Positions 22,131 to 38,040 of a stretch of DNA of 64,000 nt are shown here, one piece after another. The stretch is from the NCBI GenBank assembly GCA_015680685.1, contig MNCI01023539.1, forward strand, positions 476,002 through 540,001, read 5' to 3'. This DNA is from Gnetum montanum. Lineage: Eukaryota > Streptophyta > Gnetopsida > Gnetales > Gnetaceae. Each line of letters begins with the position of its first letter. Within the stretch, counting starts at the first letter, position 1. A model generated the notes under the pieces. It made no database searches. It was not told the origin of the DNA and worked only from the letters and a program-made list of their open reading frames with translations. The position numbers and the translations under genes were made by a program.

Positions 22131-22490
22131 AACTCTATTGCTAATTGAAAGTGGGCACATATCAACGAAATCAAAGATGGATTCATTAACTGCATGATTT
22201 CATTTTTAGATTAACTGCATAATTAATTTGATCCATCCATCCGCGGAAAGCAGGGTTACGGATCGCGCTACTGAAAAAAGCCAAAAAAAAAAAATATTGA
22301 AAAAAAAAAAAAACACAGAAAAGAAGAAGAAGAAAAGAGATTCGCTATTAATAATCCCGCTTAAAGCATGCATCCTTTGGGTTTCTAGAATGTGCGCAAC
22401 AACAGATTCGAATGGCACAAATGAGATTATAAATGAGGGGGAATAACAGATGTTACTATTTGTTTCTACTTCGGTTGCAGGGCTCAAGTC
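22131..22490. other. Spacer upstream of the HD2 gene
   Basis: AT-rich, with A-rich runs at 22269-22340. I see no gene; the ORFs on both strands are low-complexity. Confidence 0.5.
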
Positions 22491-22662
22491 TAGGGTTGCA
22501 ATTAGGGTTTTAGGGCCGCTTTGATTTCTTAGCAGGTAGCCACTGCTTATTTATACCTCATTTTGCGCGCAGAGCTTGAATAAGGAGTCCTTCTCTGGTG
22601 CTTCGTATCCTCACTCTAATCTTTCATTCGTGTTGTATCTGTTCTGCATTAACGAGGTGCCA
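22491..22662 (+). promoter_or_regulatory. HD2 gene promoter and 5' leader
   Basis: ATTAGGGTTTTAGGG at about 22500-22515 contains a telo-box (complement AAACCCTAA), a motif common in plant genes for ribosome and nucleolar proteins. TATTTATA lies at about 22548-22556 and could act as TATA box, about 105 bp before the ATG. Role inferred. Confidence 0.5.
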
Positions 22663-25600
22663 ATGGATTTCTGGGGTATGGATTTGATCTTCTTCGTAGT
22701 TTTAACCCGTTTCGGCTAGGTTCTACTTTTTTTGTGCTTATCGCATACTCTTCAAGCTTCGATTTCATGTTTTATGTATGCTATCGATTTGTTTTTGTTG
22801 ATGTTTTGTATGCTTTGTATCTTTAGCTGTCGTTTTTTGGTTCCTCGATTTTTGACCTTTCGTAGTTCGTAGTGTTGCCGGAGGAGGATCGTCTCTTGTT
22901 TTAGGATGTTTTTGCGCTTTCGCCATTGATACGAAGTGCTGTTTTTTTTAAAAAAATGTTATAGGTTTATTTTGTTCACTATTTAAGGCTGGAGTTGGCG
23001 TTTTCTGGTTTCGTAGCTCTGGGTTTTTCTCCGTGTTCGTTGCTCCATTTAGGCTTTGTATTCGTTCTGATATGTGTTTTGATCTATCTTAAGTTTGTCT
23101 GTTTGATACGTTAAAAATTATTGTCTGTTGGTTTCATTCGGGTTAAAGAGTAGTTCCGATTGTTGTAGCTAAGGTGAAATTCATTCTTTCTATCGTATTT
23201 AGGTGAGGAGGTTAAGCCTGGACAGACTTTGAATGTCGACCCTGGGGAAGACAAATACATTCACATTTCTCAGGTGGCATTTGGGGAGATTCATCCTTCG
23301 AAAGTTGAAGAGAGAGTAGTTGTGCACGTGCACGCAGATGATAAGAAATACGTTGTTGGAACCTTGATTCCTGGAAAGTCAGACCAGTTCTCGCTGGATG
23401 TTGTGTTTTCTAAGCCATTTAAGCTGTCGCATACGTATTCAAAGGGCTCTGTTCACTTTGTTGGATACAATACTCCTGTCAACCTTGAAGATGATACGTC
23501 AGATGACTATTCGGGTAAGCAATACACATTCCAGGAGGCAATTTTTTGTTATCGAGTTGCTACGCAATAGCAGCATGCCTGTCGTATTGCAAAATATGTC
23601 TTAGCATGACTTAAAACGGTAATAACGTCTTCAATTTCTATTATTGTACAAATCCTACATTTTCATGAAAAATAAAGACAGAAGGCAAAAAAAAAAACAA
23701 AAAAACAAAGAAGGCATACAAGCCTTTTGCTGCAACATTATAACGATACAACAACATTATAACGTTACAATGTCTGTCTCAAATGGGTAATCATGGAAAA
23801 GAAGACAAATACATGCAATTTATCTTCAAGGGCTTTTTTTAAAGACTATGAATCATGGTTTACTGAAACTGAAGCTGAAGCTTTTGTATTCTTGTTTTGA
23901 CACATCATTTCTAATTCAATATGTTGGGTTTTAATAGATGCTTTATATAGTTGTGTTATTTGATAAATGATAAAAGTGTCTTTAATTAATCGAGGGAGAA
24001 TGCTTTCTGTTTTGATGCATTTAGATGAATCATCTGAGGATGACGAGGCTTTACGGGAGGCAATTCTTGCACACGAGAATGGTGAGCCATTGTTTTCATT
24101 ATATTATTTTGGTAGATGAAAAGTTTACGTTACTATCACATTCCTAAGCTATTACCCCATTGTAATTTTATATGGTTAGACTTCCTAACGGAGTTACATC
24201 CCCTGACTTTTCATAAATAGCAGGTAAAAAGGATGCCCCAGCAGCTGGTGGAGCGAAAGCGGTAACAAAGACGGATGCTAAGGTAGTAGCAAAGACGGAT
24301 GCTAAGGGGGTAGCAAAGACGGATAATAAGGGAGATGCCAAGCCGAAGGCCGAAGCAGCTAAGTCTGAATTAAAAACAGGATCCCAGAAGAAGAAAGATC
24401 AGAAAAAACTTGTAAAGCCTCCTGAGCCATCAAGCGAGGATGACGATGATGTTTCTGAAGATGACGATGAAGAAGACGAGGACGAGGATGGAGACGATGA
24501 TCAGGTGTTGTACGTTATTTATATGTCTATTTTTCATTGGGTGTTTTCAAGCGTTGACCAACTTGGAAGTCTTAATCTTGCATTTCATATTATATTCAGG
24601 ACACCACGGATGCATCCAGTGATGATGAAGATGGCTCTGATGACGAAGATGATGATGACGAGGACGAGGACGATGATGAGGAAGAAGAAGATGAGGAGGA
24701 GAATAAGAAGCAGAAAAACGTTAAGGTGCTTATTACTAGATCTCAAGTCTTTTGTTAAACATCTGCAAGTTTGTATTATATATTGCTATTTGTATGTACT
24801 ATTTGTTCTTATTCTTGCGAATGTTAGGTTGAAGCTGGGAAGAAAAGGTCTGCTCCGGAATCAGCTTTGAAGACTCCTCCTACAGACAAAAAGGCTAAAG
24901 TTACAACCAGTGAGCAGAAGAAAGGTATGGTTGGCTTACTGCAAGGAGTGTGTTATTATATTTGTATGAACGTTACAGGAAGACGATAACAATTTTTCTG
25001 ATATCCAAATGACTATTTATATCCAGGTACCCCTGCGAATAATGTTCAAACACCTGCTAAGAAGGGTCAAACTCCCAAACCTGCCACTGCTTCGAAACAG
25101 GTAGCGGCTTCGTAATTAGATTGACTTTTGTTTTGGTTTTTTTTTTAAATCTTTTGTAATCATTTGAGCTTATGTGTCTTGTGCTTCGTAGAGCCCTAAA
25201 ACTCCAGCCACTGCTTCTGGAAAGAAACTTGAAGGTCATGCATGCAACAGCTGTTCAAAGTAGGTGTGCATTTTGTTGCAAGTTGATTTCTTGGCTATTG
25301 TTGTTCTCAATTATGAGAATTTCTTTCAGTTTAGTATCATGATTATCTAGCCTTGTGCCAACAGTACGTGGTTGGCTAGATGTTTTATTGTCTCTTTTTT
25401 GTTATTTAAATGTTCGTTTGCATCTGGGTCGAGCGTTTTGAAAGTTTTGGCATTCTTGAGGCATTTGCAAGAATTGGTGCCATGATGATGTTTTATCTCG
25501 TTAAACTGATTAAATTTTGAGGATAAGTCAAATCCATTCTGAATCTTTCTGAGCACCTTCCTAAGGAACGCTGAATTCTGCAAATGTCTCAATTATGTTC

Positions 25601-25747
25601 ATAAGCGACAGTTGCTATTTTACACGTTGATATTGAGAAGAAATTGCTCGAAAAAGTGCTTATTCTAGCGTGGACTTCGTGAGCAGGTCATTCACGACTG
25701 AGCAGGCACTGAGTCAACACAACACCGCCAAGCATGGGTCCAAGTAA
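22663..25747 (+). CDS. HDT: HD2-type (plant-specific) histone deacetylase, nine exons
   Basis: Exons by GT-AG splicing: 22663-22675, 23203-23514, 24025-24081, 24224-24504, 24600-24725, 24828-24924, 25027-25100, 25192-25259, 25687-25747; 1089 bp, 362 aa, all phases agree. The protein starts MDFWG, close to the MEFWG start typical of HD2 proteins, followed by the nucleoplasmin-like N-terminal domain (residues 1-108: VDPGEDKYIHISQVAFGE, KYVVGTLIPGK). Then DESSEDDE (109-116), a K/A-rich stretch with KTDAK repeats (~130-180), acidic tracts (~190-260), a basic K/T/P-rich region, and a C-terminal C2H2 finger, CNSCSKSF...HNTAKH, Cys338/Cys341/His354/His359. HD2 proteins act on chromatin in the nucleus, often the nucleolus. 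Intact; reading through intron 8 would stop at 25261 and lose the finger. Confidence 0.93.
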
Positions 25748-26789
25748 TGTTTATCTGTCTCTATGATGAGGGGTTACCACTGCAGAGGAATTTTTTTTGT
25801 TCTGGACTTTCCAAAGTTGAAGTATTTGGAAGTTCTAAATTTTTGCTTGGGATACTCGTGGTAAAATTCCAAGATTTTGAGAGTTGCTGTGATATTTCAA
25901 GTATGGATTAGTGTTCTCTGTCGAATCAGTAGGTTTTAGTGTTATTGTTATAGGTATTGATGATATCATGCTAGTTGGACTTGGAGCAACGGAAGTTTTT
26001 GTAATTTAAACATGTGCTTGTTAGAAAGGACTGCAAAGTCGGAATGGATTACAGATGATGTTTATGTTCGAAAATGAATTCTTCGGCGTGACATGTTGTG
26101 AAGTTACACTAGTCTTTGCAGCCAAAACTTTATTGGTTACGTTTTAGATTGCTTTGCAGAACCATAGATAGGAATTTTTTGGTAGTTCTGAATTATTAAG
26201 GTTGCTTTGCAGAACTATAGGTAAGGAATGTTTTTCTAGTTCTGAATTATTAAGGTTCGCTTTAAGAATGCTTCGTATCTGAAAAATGCAATTCCAATTG
26301 CTCAAACCTGCGTGTGTCATGTTATAAAAACAATTCTTCAGATCTCCATTTTATATTGTATCATCCAACAAATGCAATCCAGTCTGTCTTTTCTTATGTT
26401 TCGTCTCCAGGGATCAACAAAATGTGTTTCTATATAGATATATTCTCTACTTTCCGAAAATAATAATAGCAAGGTTAAAAATAAATCTAGTTGATAATGC
26501 TTAGCACTCTCTTGTTCTGAAACTCGATTCATCCCTATGCAGTTAAAGGCCTTTTTTTTTGAACTCATGCATATACAATAGGTGATTCAGCACCTCCACC
26601 TTTTGCCTAGGGTTAAACATGGTAAACACAAATAAAATAAAACATAGCAAAAACAAATAAAGAAAAAGATGGTGCAGAGATTTGGCCTTCTTAGTTGATA
26701 TATCAAATGTAATAAATTTGATACTGGTCTGTTGATGCTTGATTTTATAATATCTTTTAATGAGCCTCAAGAAACTAAAGTTTGTTTGA
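25748..26789. other. Downstream of HD2 gene: AT-rich spacer with local duplications
   Basis: Includes the HD2 3' UTR, end not determined. Two related ~60 bp units (GCTTTGCAGAAC...TCTGAATTATTAAGGTT) lie at 26151-26262. No gene recognised. Confidence 0.5.
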
Positions 26790-28510
26790 CACTCCAATTG
26801 TATGTTGGTGATGTCATGGTAAGAAGAATTAACATGCTAGAGATAATTGATATTTTAGTTTGAAATGAAAGATCATGGTACCGTTGCACAAAATTTTGGG
26901 CATAGAAATTAAATGAGAACAAAGCTAAAAGTTTATGGTTAGTCTATCTACATGTGGTATTTAAGTATTAGAAAACATATGAAACAATTCTCAAAGTTAA
27001 ATAAAGAAATGGATGATACAAAAATGTTCAAAATCAAATGAAGAAATGGATTATCAAAAAATGAAAGATACAAAATAAAGAAATGGATGATCCAATGAAA
27101 TTGTTTATAAAACAATGTTCAAAATCAAATGAAGAAATGGATTATCCAAAAATGAAAGATACCAAAAGGGGGAACAAAAAAGAGTAAAATTTTTTAAAGA
27201 GAGGTGCATTGAGTTGAAAACAAACGAGGCTGAAAGTTGTGTATCTATGTTTTGCTATAGCTAAGACTTCGTGTGAGAACAATGGATAAAGAAGTAAATA
27301 TTTGTTTTGATAACAAAAGTGCAATTCACTTGTCAAAGAATTTTGGGCAAGATAAAAGAAAACATCTTTTGTGTTAACCAAAGTGCAATTAGCTTGTTAA
27401 GGAATTCTATGGTCTATGCAAAGATCAATTCAATAGCACTCCATTTGCAAAGATTAATTCAATAGCACTCCATTTGGGATTAAATTAAGAAAAGAAAAAT
27501 TTTCTTTGATAAGAATATTACATTAGAAAGTCTAGTAGACATATTGACCAAGACCATTCTTGTTGACAAGTTCAACTAGTGTAGATAAGGTGTTGGATTA
27601 GTCAATGCTCCGTTGTATTAAAATCAACAAGTGGGAGGAATGTTGATTATGTTGTAAATTTTAATATGCCAACAACCATTTACATATGCTTATGATTAGT
27701 TTAGCTATATATTTATGAGATATTTATTATTTTTTTGAGAGATTTTAATATTTTTCAAATTTGTAAAATGTCACATTGTTTCACTCCGAATTGATTTTCA
27801 CATTGAAAACAAAAATCAAAACTACTGTATGTTATTCAATGATAATTCTTGTGAGAAAGTTCATTTCTTCACCAACAAAAATTATTTATTTCAAGGGACA
27901 AAGTTTGGGTAACAAAGTAGTTAGCCTCTTGACAAACTCTTAGCCAAAATATAACTTCGTAAAAATGTTCTCCCTTAGATAATGTTATCTCTTAGCCCAA
28001 CATTATGAAGACAATTATTTGGTGGAGGTCAATTATCAGCTTTGTCCAAGAGAGTCTACCTTGGTAGTTTAGCCTCTTAGCCATAAAGCTCTTCCTTATT
28101 TATTACAACAAGAGAAAGAGAGCTCCCTCTCACCGTTATGACTATAAAATTATTTTACTATGATTGAGGAGGGCTCTCTTATACAAGGTTGGTAGTTGGC
28201 CTCTTGGCCAAAAATATTAATAAATAAACAAGCGATTCCGTAAGCTTATTTAGTAGCTACATAAAATGGCCTTGAATAATTGTAACTCCAAACTTGTTGA
28301 ATGTATATTAAACATGTAATGCATAACTTCTTTCTTTGTATGAAGTGAAGTATGTAACCACCCTTGATTAATATATAAACCACCATATAAGTGATGGCGA
28401 AGAATGTATAAAAATATCAAGTTGTCAAGTCAATTAAGTTCTCTAGCATCAAGTGATATCTTAGTGTGTTTTCTCATCTTGTAAAGTTTGGTTAGAGCTA
28501 TTATTTTGGT
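26790..28510 (+). mobile_element. Ty1/copia retrotransposon 3' remnant
   Basis: Fragments in order: RT end (YVGDVMV for the YVDD box near 26800, then NERSW..., MRTKLKVYG), RNase H (CFDNKSAIHLSKN near 27300), a C-terminal ESLVDILTKTILVDKFN (about 27520-27580), then a polypurine tract CAAGTGGGAGGAA and TGTTGATTATG at about 27644, a likely 3' LTR start. Right LTR end not determined (about 28500). ORFs are broken. Contains a 92 bp-period repeat (27023-27164) and a 30 bp duplicate (27418-27476). Confidence 0.7.
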
Positions 28511-28639
28511 TTTCTACTTAATTGTGATGTATTATTAATAGAAGCTACCACTAGAATTAGAGAATAGCATTTTTATGGTAGGCTTATTACTAGAATTAGA
28601 GAATAGCATTTTTTTGGTAGGCTTATTAATGTTAAAGTG

Positions 28640-29510
28640 ATTTAAGACATCTATGAAAGAGCTAGAACGATATGTGGAATAACTTCTAATTTTTGAATAA
28701 GCATAAGCTTGTTTGCTATAACTTCTAATTTTTGAATAAGCATAAGCTTGTTTGCTATTGTTACGTATGGACTAAGGTAATTTAGGGTGAAATCCCTTGA
28801 TACATGTTGTTTGCAGGTGATATTATATAGATAGATACATTTCAAACAAATATTGCTTCTAAAATAAAAAGGTAGAAACAAACTTTTAAATCACAAGGTT
28901 TAAAAATTAGTAAAAGTAGGCTAAAATACATGGAATGTACTTTTAATGAAATTATGAGTAGTGATGACATAGAAGTAACAATTCAAGAATAAAATATCCC
29001 TCCTTATAAAAAGCATGATGCTCCAAGGAGATTGCAAAATTGATAAAGATATTAAAAACAGGATTGAAGAAAGGTGATCTAAATATAGGCTAGTGATATT
29101 TTAAGTAGAGGGTTCCAATAAATTTACAAGAAAACTTTACATAAGAATAATTAGTTCTCCAGTTCTATATGGTGGTAAATGTTACATTGTAAAAAAGAAA
29201 CATAAACAGCATACTAGTGTAGCAAAAATGTGAATGCTTAAGTAGATGTTGAATGTTACGAAAAGAGATAAATTGTATAATTTAAAGAAAGTCTTGAACT
29301 AGTTAGTACCAAAAATAAATTATAAGAATGATATCTTAAATGATTTGATCATGTCCAAGGAATATTGAATATTGAACTTTTCAACTAAAAAAAATGAACA
29401 TCACAGTTCAGGAAAGTTGCTAAGAAGAGGGACAAAAACGCTGAGAAGATGAACAAAAAGGATAAAGAAGAAAAGGTCGAAGATGATAGATGAAAATTTA
29501 GGCTCAATAG
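28640..29510 (+). mobile_element. RTE-type LINE remnant
   Basis: Frame-shifted translation gives KDIYERARTICGITSNF (~28645-28695), KGLKISKSRLKYMECTF (~28900-28950), DDIEVTIQE, IEERW.KYRLVIF, KFTRKLYIRIISSPVLYGGKCYIVKKKH and TSVAKM.ML (~29060-29250), the order seen in the RT C-terminal half of plant RTE elements. A 40 bp tandem duplication (AACTTCTAATTTTTGAATAAGC) at 28680-28758 disrupts the ORF. Confidence 0.75.
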
Positions 29511-29608
29511 AAATAAACGGTAATGGAAAACCATGTAAATGATCCGGTGTTGTTAAAAAAAGGCTGGAACGATGATATTATTGGGTACCCATTTACTAGT
29601 AATGCGGA

Positions 29609-29628
29609 TATATATATATATATATATA
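29609..29628. repeat. (TA)n microsatellite
   Basis: About ten TA units, about 100 bp beyond the stop codon of the reductase gene, probably in or just past its 3' UTR. Confidence 0.9.
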
Positions 29629-29728
29629 AATTTAAAATGGTTCCATTGCAAATAATTGTCACGGAATATACAGAACCAGACAAAAACTCTGCATGAATTA
29701 TTGTATCGTTGCAGTTAACTTGTATTGC

Positions 29729-32959
<3,231 letters not shown>

Positions 32960-33630
32960 TAACTCAAATCAGAAAACCCTGCAACCAAAGCAGATACGTT
33001 ATGTTTCTTCAGTAATTTTAATTAAACCAGCAATTAGAAGTTTTCAGATAAAACTATAAAAGATGCACTGAAAACCAAATCTCAATGACATTATTCACAA
33101 CCATTGATGATCTATGTACTACGCATTTAGATAGAAAAAACCATTTCCTTTGACTGATATAGCACAGCAATTTGGCAGCATTCAAATAATGTCAAGATAG
33201 CAATCTGGGCATTTAATTCTTGGTTGCACAGGCAAAACGGAATTGCAGACACATGTAAAATTGCAATGTAACAGAAAGAGTCGGAAAACAAAATATCTCA
33301 GACAATTCACAGAGAATTCAACAATTACTCGAAAATTTGTTCAGCAATCCTATTGCTTGTTGCCCGAAGAGCCCTGTTGCTAAATCTAATCAGTCGTTTC
33401 TTAGTCTGTATTCAAGCAATGCAGAGTTACGATGCCAAAACTTAGGACCACTCGTTTCCTAGCTTTTCACGATATTTTCGGAACTCTGCACCGTTGTTAG
33501 TTTTCAACTGTTCAGCTAACTAGCCAGAAAATTCGACTAAAATTACTTCTTACTTCTTACCTTTCAGAAAAGATTCTTTTATGTTTTAAATAACTACAAC
33601 CTCAGAGGCGTCACCATCATTATCATTATG
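32960..33630. other. Upstream region of the reductase gene
   Basis: Promoter side of the reductase gene. No ORF or repeat recognised, and no clear TATA box assigned. Confidence 0.5.
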
Positions 33631-35178
33631 GTAACATTATTCTAACCATATCTGTCAGCTGTATGAATTCAGGAGTTGAATTTGCCAATAATTACATACC
33701 CTTATTGCTAAGAAGGTTTTAAGTAGCATGCGTGCAACTGCAAGCCAGCAGTAAATAATTGCAGCCAGAAACAAATTTTGGCACTCGAAGAAAACTTTTT
33801 GGCAATTTTGTCTCTAGCCCGTATTATTATATGTATGTATCTCATGGAAACTTTTCTTTCTGTGCATAATGGTAAAAGATTAGAGTCAGGAATTAAATTG
33901 CTGCAGAAAGAATGAATTCTCATCATCTCCTGAGACAGGTCTAAGATCAATTTACCCATAGAGAAGAGCTTATTTGCAATGTAAGTTTTTGATTGGTTCA
34001 ACAAATTCTTTGGACTTCATAAAAATTTTCAGTTTTTGATTGGTTCAATGTAAGTTTTTTCATTTACTTGCAATGCTGATTGGCTTTTATAGTTAAGAAG
34101 ATTAATTTCAACAAAAAACAATGTATACTAATCAAATGGTGTGGTTATAAATTCCATATGCTTAATAAAACCAAGAATAATAATTTGCTCCTCAACTCTC
34201 TAAAATATCTTAAAAGATTAAATAACTCAACAAAAATATGAAACTTTAGAGTATTCTTCTAATTGGGATATCAAAATCTGGTGTCCACTTATGAATGATC
34301 AACATTACATGCTTATTTATAAATGACCTTATATTTAGGTTACATTGCACCATTGAAGCCTTACCTAGCTCAACAAGTAAAAAGAGAGAGAGAAAAAAAA
34401 AAGTACATGACATGNGTAACATTATTCTAACCATATCTGTCAGCTGTATGAATTCAGGAGTTGAATTTGCCAATAATTACATACCATTATTGCTAAGAAG
34501 GTTTTAAGTAGCATGCCTGCAACTGCAAGCCAGCAGTAAATAATTGCAGCCAGAAACAAATTTTGGCACTGGAAGAAAACTTTTTTGGCAGTTTTGTCTA
34601 TAGCCCGTATTATTATATTTATCTCATGGAAACTTTTCTTTCTGTGCATAATGGTAAAAAGAATTAATTCTCATCATCTCCTGTTGAGACAGGTCTAAGA
34701 TCAATTTACCCAAAGAGAAGAGTTTATTTGCAATGTCAGTTTTTGATTGGCAAAGAGAAGAGTTTATTTGCAATGTCAGTTTTTGATTGGTTGAACAAAT
34801 CCTTTGGACTTGGTTCAATGTAAGTTTTTTCACTTACTTGCAATGCCAATTTGCTTTTATAGTTAAGAAGATTAATTTCAACAAAAAACAATGTATACAA
34901 ATCCAATGGTGTGGTTATAAATTCCATATGCTTAATAAAACTAAGAAGACTAATAATTTGCTCCTCAACTCTCTAAAAAATCTTAGAAGATTAAATAACA
35001 AAACAAAAATATGAAACTTTAGAATATTCTTCTAATTGGATATCAAAATCTAGTGTCTACTTATGAATGATCAACATTACATGCTTATTTATAAATGACC
35101 TTATATTTAGGTTACATAGCACCATTGAAGCATTACTTAGCTCAACAAGTAAAAAAAAGAGAATAGTACATGACATGA
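33631..35178. repeat. ~785 bp tandem duplication with an N at the junction
   Basis: Both units start GTAACATTATTCTAACC (33631 and 34416) and end near GTACATGACATG (to 34414 and ~35178). Shared text includes CAGCTGTATGAATTCAGG and GCAACTGCAAGCCAGCAG. The copies differ by point changes and indels; unit 2 has a ~44 bp internal duplication (GGCAAAGAGAAGAGTTTATT) near 34700-34790. Base 34415 is N. No gene recognised. Confidence 0.9.
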
Positions 35179-35499
35179 ATGACTTGAATGTTATGATTTT
35201 GCATCACATTATTTAGCTAGAAAACCAAACTTTGATTGTGAGGTAGGTAACCCAAAATTTGAATGAATGTATATTATGATGTAAAATTAACAACTAATGA
35301 CTTATATACATCATTAGAAAAAACCAAATAAGGTATTTTATTTGCAATAATATCACTAGAGGAAGGTGTCATAAATTTTTGCTTCGTGGTTTCTAAATAT
35401 GAATTATGAAAATCAATAAAAATTTTTACATTGATAGAAGAAGTAAAAATTTTAGTGTTAGTAGAAGAAGTTGGGAGTAATTTAGAGGTGGAGGGGGTG
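35179..35499. other. AT-rich spacer
   Basis: No gene or repeat recognised between the tandem duplication and the LINE. Confidence 0.4.
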
Positions 35500-38040
35500 G
35501 TGTTAGACCCTGAAAAGCAAGTTTTATTAATAGAAAAAAAGACATTAAATACATATTCAACATCAAGATATTTAAACTAGATATGGAAGTTAAAGGGAAC
35601 ATAATGAACTGGGGGTGTTACGTAGGGAAATATCTTTACAAACAACTGATCCCAAAGTGGAGGAATACAATTTGGAGATCTACCATCCACCAAGGATCAA
35701 TTAAAAATGAGAGCAAATAAGAGTGGTAGAAAATTGGATGAAGCAGAAAATACCCGAAATTATGAAGAAACACTCTAGTGAAGCCAAGTCATGTTGAGAA
35801 AGATTGTTGGGACTCAAGTATTTGCTTCAAGTCTGCAATAGATGAATCAATTGATTATTATCCAACTTGAGCTTTGAAACATGAGATATGATTTGGAAGT
35901 GAACAAGGCGAAGGATCTACAATTTCTCCATAATAGTTAGATGATACAAATTTAAATAATTAGTCCTCTAAAAAATAATAGTACATATGCACTTCCATAT
36001 ATAATATAGAACAATGGGCTTAATAACCTTCCAAAAAAAATTGAAGTTCACATAAGTGGTAGACAAAAAGTCAAACATAATGTCATTTTGAGAAAGCTTG
36101 CATGAAGGGATAACTTTAGAAGCCCATCCCCACGTATGCTAAGCAAAGTGGCAATGCCAAAAAACATGGATAAAATCCTCAATTCCACCACAGAGAGGGC
36201 ACTTAGGAGTGTGATCTCCAACATATTCAAGGCATTTTCTGATGGGTAAACCTTGATGGAGAAGACACCAAAGAAATTGTTGAATTTTATGAATAGTCAG
36301 AAGGTTCCAAATTTGGTTGAAGAGGGAGATCCAGAATTGCTCATACTCTTGTTTGTGCCAAGATTTATTACAACATTGAATGACCATCGAGGAATCATGC
36401 AACAGTTGAAAGGAAACATGTGGCTTATAAAACATAAGTTTTGACCCATTGGTCCATTGGAGACCATGAAAAATACTTTGGACTGAAATGTCCAATTGCA
36501 TGTATGGATGAATGAAATCATAAACTTGATCTAAGTAATGGTACATTGTTTTGGAACCCCCATATAAATTTCAAACACTTCCCAAGAAATCCATTGATCT
36601 ACAAGATGAAGATAACTAAGGGAAATAGCTCCCTTCTAATACCAAGTAGTGGCTACCCTTGCATTCATAGTGGTAAGAAGAGTAGGTCACAAGGGTAACC
36701 ACTAGGAGCAAAGCTTAGAAAGAAGAGTAGGATTAATCTTGACATTAGTCTAGTGTAAAGCTGACTAGGCCCTCCTAATACTTTTGAAGACATGGGACTC
36801 GGGAATGGTGATAGCATGGGGAGAGAGGATCTAATTAATAGGATGGTTACCTTTTCAAAAGGGCTTATTTTTGGAAAATGTTTGTTGGAGCCTTAACTGG
36901 AGAAGACTCCTAATATTGTCAAGGGCATCTAGATGTTGAACCAACCACTTAGCAACTAAGGTGAGCCCTTGTTTGAAAGAATTCAAAAGGCCTAAACCAC
37001 CCCTATTCTTAGGAAGAGTAACAATATTCCAAACAACATGATGGAAACCTTTTTGGGAGTCTTTAGATGACCACATGAAGTCTTGAAATAATCATTTCAG
37101 TTTCTGATAGCCAGCATAGGAAGAAGCCTATCATGAGGAATAATACACATGAGTATAAGCACAAATAGATTTATAGACAAGGTACTTGTAAGGGTGAGGG
37201 TTTAGTCTTCTATTTTTCAATTTTCCTTTGAATCCAAGAAATTATTTGCTCCCAGAGGACTGTAGTAGGACCTCTAAAATGGAAGGGCATACCCAAAATC
37301 TTAATGATACCTTGGTCTTGAGTAAGCTCCAAGTTATAGTTGGGCAAATGACTGTAATTATTGTTGAAACTATAAACAGAAAATTTACTCCAATTAATAG
37401 CAAAGCTGGAGAGAGAGCAATATTGCTCCACCCGAGATGAGAGTTGTTGCACATTAGCAGTAGTGTTTTGAATGAGGAAAAAGGAGTCGTTGGTGAAATG
37501 CATATTAAGAACTGATATTGAAGGGAAGAGAGACAAACCTCGAAGAGGACCTTATTTTGAATATCAAAGTTTAATTGATGACAAATGAAGTCAGCAATGA
37601 TGATGAAGAGGTAAGGGGTAAGAGGACAATCTTACCTTACTAACCTATGAAAAGAGATGGGAGAAGTGATACCAAAGGTAGTAGCTATTCTCGTAGTAGC
37701 ATTTGAGAATAAGCATTTTACCATATGAAGAAACTTATGATCAAAACCCAGTTTAGTCATGGTCTGGATAATAAAGTCCCACTTAATATTGTCATAGGCT
37801 TTTGCATAGTCTAGCTTCATCAAAAGGATATCTTGACCATTGTCCTTGGCCCACTGAAGACCTTCCCAAGCAATGACCACATTATTTAAAATGTATCTCC
37901 AAGGAACAAAGCCTGTTTGATGGGGCGATATAATATGACAAAGAATGTTCTTCAAATGTAAGGATAAGCACTTGGCCCATATTTTGGAGAAGTTGGAAGT
38001 GATTTAGAATCTCGAATAGAAGAATTATAATTATGGAGAA
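35500..38040 (-). pseudogene. L1-type LINE ORF2 remnant, 5' truncated
   Basis: Minus-strand order: RT (37955-37632) with HQTGFVPWRYILNNVV, LLMKLDYAKAYDNIKWDF; then CPLTPYLFIIIADF; a decayed catalytic box HFTNDSFFL for F/YADD (~37490); ILGMPFHFRG; VVWNIVTLPKNRGGLGL (~37020); and the plant LINE zinc-binding (zf-RVT) region (36546-36139) with IQQFLWCLLHQGLPIRKCL, CPLCGGIEDFIHVFWHCHFA. Frameshifts and stops are present. The end at ~35500 is approximate. Confidence 0.85.

Noticed and set aside
22228-22487. ORFs on both strands upstream of HD2
   Set aside because: Low-complexity lysine/phenylalanine runs from poly-A/poly-T tracts; no domain.
25260-25263. HD2 gene ending at the in-frame TAG after CNSCSK
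   Set aside because: The same bases form a GT donor. Splicing to 25687 restores a complete C2H2 finger and family-like C-terminus in the right phase.
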